Below are positions 28,944-31,571 of a stretch of 31,571 bases of DNA, one piece after another. Below the pieces are notes generated by a model. It ran no database searches and had not been told where the DNA came from. It saw only the letters and a program-made list of their open reading frames with translations. The DNA comes from Sperchopsis tessellata. Lineage: Eukaryota > Arthropoda > Insecta > Coleoptera > Hydrophilidae. The stretch is from positions 1 through 31,571 of the forward strand of contig JAWQRN010000314.1 in the NCBI GenBank assembly GCA_033557685.1, given 5' to 3'. Position numbers and translations under genes: made by a program. How positions within the stretch are numbered: position 1 is the stretch's first letter; each line of letters opens with the position of its first letter.

Positions 28944-28968
28944 GTACCGTCGGGACATAAAGGGTTAA
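28944..28968 (-). repeat. piggyBac terminal repeat plus TTAA target site
   Basis: GTACCGTCGGGACATAAAGGG (28944-28964) directly precedes TTAA (28965-28968). On the minus strand it starts CCCTTTATGTCCCGACGG, the form of insect piggyBac termini next to their TTAA target site. Position and orientation fit the 5' end of the reverse-strand transposase. Confidence 0.65.
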
Positions 28969-28969
28969 T

Positions 28970-29110
28970 AATTTTATGTACAAAATGAATAATAATTTCG
29001 GTATCTGTAGCTGTGTACATAATTGGTTGATTTCTTTTGTGTTGCATCTAAACAAGTTTCTTGAAATTTCCTTAGTAAATCAGTACATATTTGTGGGTTA
29101 TATTTTTTCG
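28970..29110 (-). pseudogene. Mariner-like helix-turn-helix fragment, second long-TIR element
   Basis: The minus strand reads YNPQICTDLLRKFQETCLDA and, after a frame change, QPIMYTATDTEII. It aligns with VIQKFQETGSV...IIMDEATEI of the 14.5-kb element. Only the N-terminal part is present. It stops at the TTAA that bounds the piggyBac element, suggesting piggyBac inserted into this gene. Confidence 0.6.
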
Positions 29111-29164
29111 GAGCCGTTTCTGTTCTTTAACTAAATTATATACTATTTCTTAACTAAAAGTAAC

Positions 29165-29484
29165 ATTTTGTACATTTAATAAAATTTTCTGGATAAGTAT
29201 TATTGATATGATTAAATTTTAGCTTTATATCACACACTCAAAAACGAATTTAATTTTTTTTTGCTCGAAAATAAATTTTAAGCTCAATAAAATGATATAT
29301 CACAAGGTAGGAAGTGAGATTTGAAAGTTAGGATGGTTGGGGGAAGGGGTAGAACAAGAAAGAAATATTGGGTAGTGGTTTGAACTGAACTGTCAAAATT
29401 GAAATTGACACGTTTTTGTTCAAAATCGTGTTCATATGAGATTCATAGTTATTCTGGGAAGCTAGTTTTGAAATATATGCACTG
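29165..29484 (+). repeat. Third copy of the long mariner TIR
   Basis: Matches 15690-15995 directly and 14469-14760 in reverse complement. The outer end is ATATATGCACTG (ending 29484), mirroring the CAGTG start at 14469. It holds TCAAAATCGTGTTCAT and GATATATCACAAGGTAGGAAG. Its position upstream of the reverse-strand helix-turn-helix fragment fits the 5' TIR of a second copy. Confidence 0.75.
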
Positions 29485-30835
29485 CATAATAAATATATAA
29501 TATGTTTTCAGGTAATATTTTGATTAATGCGTGGGAGGAGTTAATTAATACTAATCAATCCTACATCTTATAATCTAAAGTTAATTAAAACTGACATTTA
29601 ATAACGGATTGTGTACAAAACGGCTTGGATACGATATGCAATTATATTGTTCGGATTAAATACCGACAACATAACCGCTTATTTCTTCCAATTACATAAA
29701 ATTGTTAATTAATTATTTATTTGTTCGTTTATTGTGGCAAACAATAAGCCAATACGGAACTCAAGAGCAGAATTGAATGAAGGCATTTGAAGAATGTGAT
29801 AATGTCAGGGTTGCATGTTATTTATTCTTCGTGAGGTCGTGATTAAAGGCGATTTAATTTATCTTATTTTTAAAATTAATTATTACAACTTTCACAGATT
29901 GCGCTCGGATTGGTCGCACCAACAACTATTTGCCCGGAGAAAATAAAGATATGTTAATGTTTTCATTTGTGCATATAGTGTTGTAGGCTGAGGTTTATAC
30001 ACTCGATTTGAACAATACTGCATACTTGTCATTCACCTGACCCAATTCCGTGCTTTCTTTTTGAATTATTATACTCTTGATACTGTGACATCCTTGAAGG
30101 TAGTACTATGGAGTGGAAGTACAACTCCGACCATTTATAAGCAGGTCAACAATTATTACAATGACCCAGCATTTATAAATGCTAAAAATATACTATACTA
30201 AGAATTAACACACTTTATGCAGTTTTGTTTATTTCATTTGCAACGCTATTTTTTTTAAATATTAAAGTAAGCAAAAAAATATCAATTGTTTAAAATATAT
30301 ATCAAAACTTTTAATTATATTCACTTACTTTTAGCAATTTACATTATAATTTCAGTTAAAAATCATCTCGAATTTCATAAACGGTATAAAAAAAGCTGCA
30401 AATGAAAAATGCATACGCTTTGTTCAGAGTAGATCTTTTTCCCAAATAAATTAAAGTATTTAAATTCTTCTCTAGCTTACAAGCGCAAATTCACATGATC
30501 ATAATCTTGATATGCGATCTTCTTGTGCAGAAAATTCTTTAAATTAGGTGAATAATATGAACTAGTATCACACGCAGTGCTGGGGACATTTTAGCCATTT
30601 CGAAACATTTTAAAGGTGATTTTATTTATTGGCCGATTCAGTATTGATTGATATCTTTGTGATACATTTGGCCTTAATAGTATGCCCCCCTATAGTTATC
30701 TGTTCCCAATTTAGAATCAGCATGAGTTTTCTTATTCCTTCATTCACTTCTTGGATTGGCGACCTTACTTTGGTTTAAATTACAGACGAGTGAGGGTCTG
30801 TTCCAAAGCATTTACCTAGCGGTATAGATATATAT
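29485..30835. other. Long AT-rich stretch without recognised genes
   Basis: No transposase, RT or RNA gene was recognised on either strand. CAGTGCTGGGGACATTTTA near 30574 has the look of a Tc1-type terminus, but no partner was found. Confidence 0.4.
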
Positions 30836-30960
30836 TGTCAGAATTGTTAAACTCTCTTTCAGATGTTACGCGAATTGAATCTGAACATAAAAAATTAGAA
30901 AGGTCTTTAATACACAATTTTGGCAACAATTGTGCTTCTCTTCCGATTTTGAATAAATAA
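30836..30960 (+). other. Possible small exon-like open segment
   Basis: After the acceptor-like CTCTCTTTCAG the frame LSDVTRIESEHKKLERSL continues to GNNCASLPILNK and a TAA near 30958. It looks compositionally like protein and less A/T-driven than its surroundings, but it is only about 40 codons and unrecognised. Confidence 0.2.
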
Positions 30961-31173
30961 GCTACGTCATAATTGTATCATTTAATTAAAATGTAAAGCA
31001 TGGTCCATATAGTTTTGAATATGATCATAATACACGTTTGAAAATAGATAGACAGTTCAGTTTTATGCCTAGATATTGACATTGACATTGCCGATTTATT
31101 TTTTGATTTAACACTAATTAATGATCTTCCTATATTTCAACAGATATTCGAAATATGAATAGGGTAAAAATAG

Positions 31174-31514
31174 TATAGAATTGCCCGACATCGAAATACC
31201 AGTAGGAGACAACCGCGTATTTGTTTACATATCCGTACGTTGCAGTATGATTATTTTTAATAATTAGAAACATATATACAAAACAACGCTTATGGTGCAG
31301 TACATGTTCGGAGTACATAAATGGAACTAAGTGTCACTGAGGACGAGTGGAACTCAGAAAAGCATCTGGCACATAGTTTCACTTTCGGCATCTTTTTCTG
31401 AATCATAGGTTGCTGTTTCTAATAATTAAAAAAATATTCATAGTGCAACGTACGTATATGTCAACAAACACGCGGTTTTCTCCTAGCGGCATTTCAATGT
31501 CGGGTCACTCTATA
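31174..31514. repeat. Foldback/MITE element with ~98-bp inverted arms
   Basis: The left arm (31174-31271) and the reverse complement of the right arm (31415-31514) match almost throughout: TATAGA--T--CCCGACAT-GAAAT outside, AGGAGA-AACCGCGT-TTTGTT, ACATAT-CGTACGTTGCA and ATTATTAGAAAC inside. Identity is about 85-90% by eye. The 143-bp centre is unrelated and non-coding. Ends next to TATA suggest a TA-targeting superfamily, but that is inference. Confidence 0.9.
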
Positions 31515-31571
31515 TAACATAACACCGCTGAAGCATAATGATAATAATTCTCACCATAGTTATATACTCTG

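Noticed and set aside
1..31571. CRISPR array, prokaryotic operon, tRNA or rRNA gene
   Set aside because: No regularly spaced identical repeats, no ribosome binding sites, and no cloverleaf or rRNA core sequences were seen; the content is eukaryotic transposon debris.

Overview
This window looks like AT-rich nuclear DNA of an insect. A beetle is plausible from the style of the transposable elements, but that is inference. There is no bacterial or viral gene organisation: no operons, ribosome binding sites, tRNA or rRNA. Almost everything recognisable is a decayed mobile element, and no intact host gene can be read. Two short open stretches, one with splice-like borders (11422-11600) and one resembling a BESS motif (26984-27235), are the only candidates for host-type coding sequence.

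Layout. 1-5480: a foldback element (292-488), a Penelope-like GIY-YIG fragment (minus, about 1195-1505), a non-LTR retrotransposon (plus, about 1930-3650) ending in a TA tract, and two copies of a terminal-repeat-like sequence (755-823, 3735-3803). 5480-9640: the endonuclease part of a second non-LTR element joined directly to a Ty3/gypsy-type Gag-protease-RT-RNase H remnant lacking integrase and LTRs, then a hairpin pair and one end of a hAT element. 9640-12380: mostly unassigned, with the candidate exon and a reverse-strand LINE C-terminus carrying an internal tandem duplication. 12580-18060: a promoter-like CCAAT/TATA block and three Tc1/mariner-superfamily transposase remnants. The middle one (14469-15995) has unusually long terminal inverted repeats (about 290-305 bp).

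18760-22700: a second Penelope-like GIY-YIG end, a reverse-strand LINE with endonuclease and RT, a TATA/initiator block followed by a strong dyad, and one copy of a 63-bp repeat. 22699-26056: a collinear tandem duplication (blocks A and B). A 5'-truncated LINE lies inside unit 1 and itself contains a 192-bp MITE with TTA target duplications; a reverse-strand LINE piece lies between the units. 26200-29490: another LINE RT scrap, the BESS-like fragment, a reverse-strand piggyBac remnant with its TTAA-flanked end, and, abutting it, the 5' end of a second long-TIR mariner. 31174-31514: a foldback element with arms of about 98 bp.

The parts do not work together as a pathway. The window is a record of successive insertions, nesting, duplication and decay. 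The most informative items are the long-TIR mariner family seen as three TIR copies, the dateable nested duplication at 22.7-26.1 kb, and the repeated loss of the second aspartate in RT active sites.
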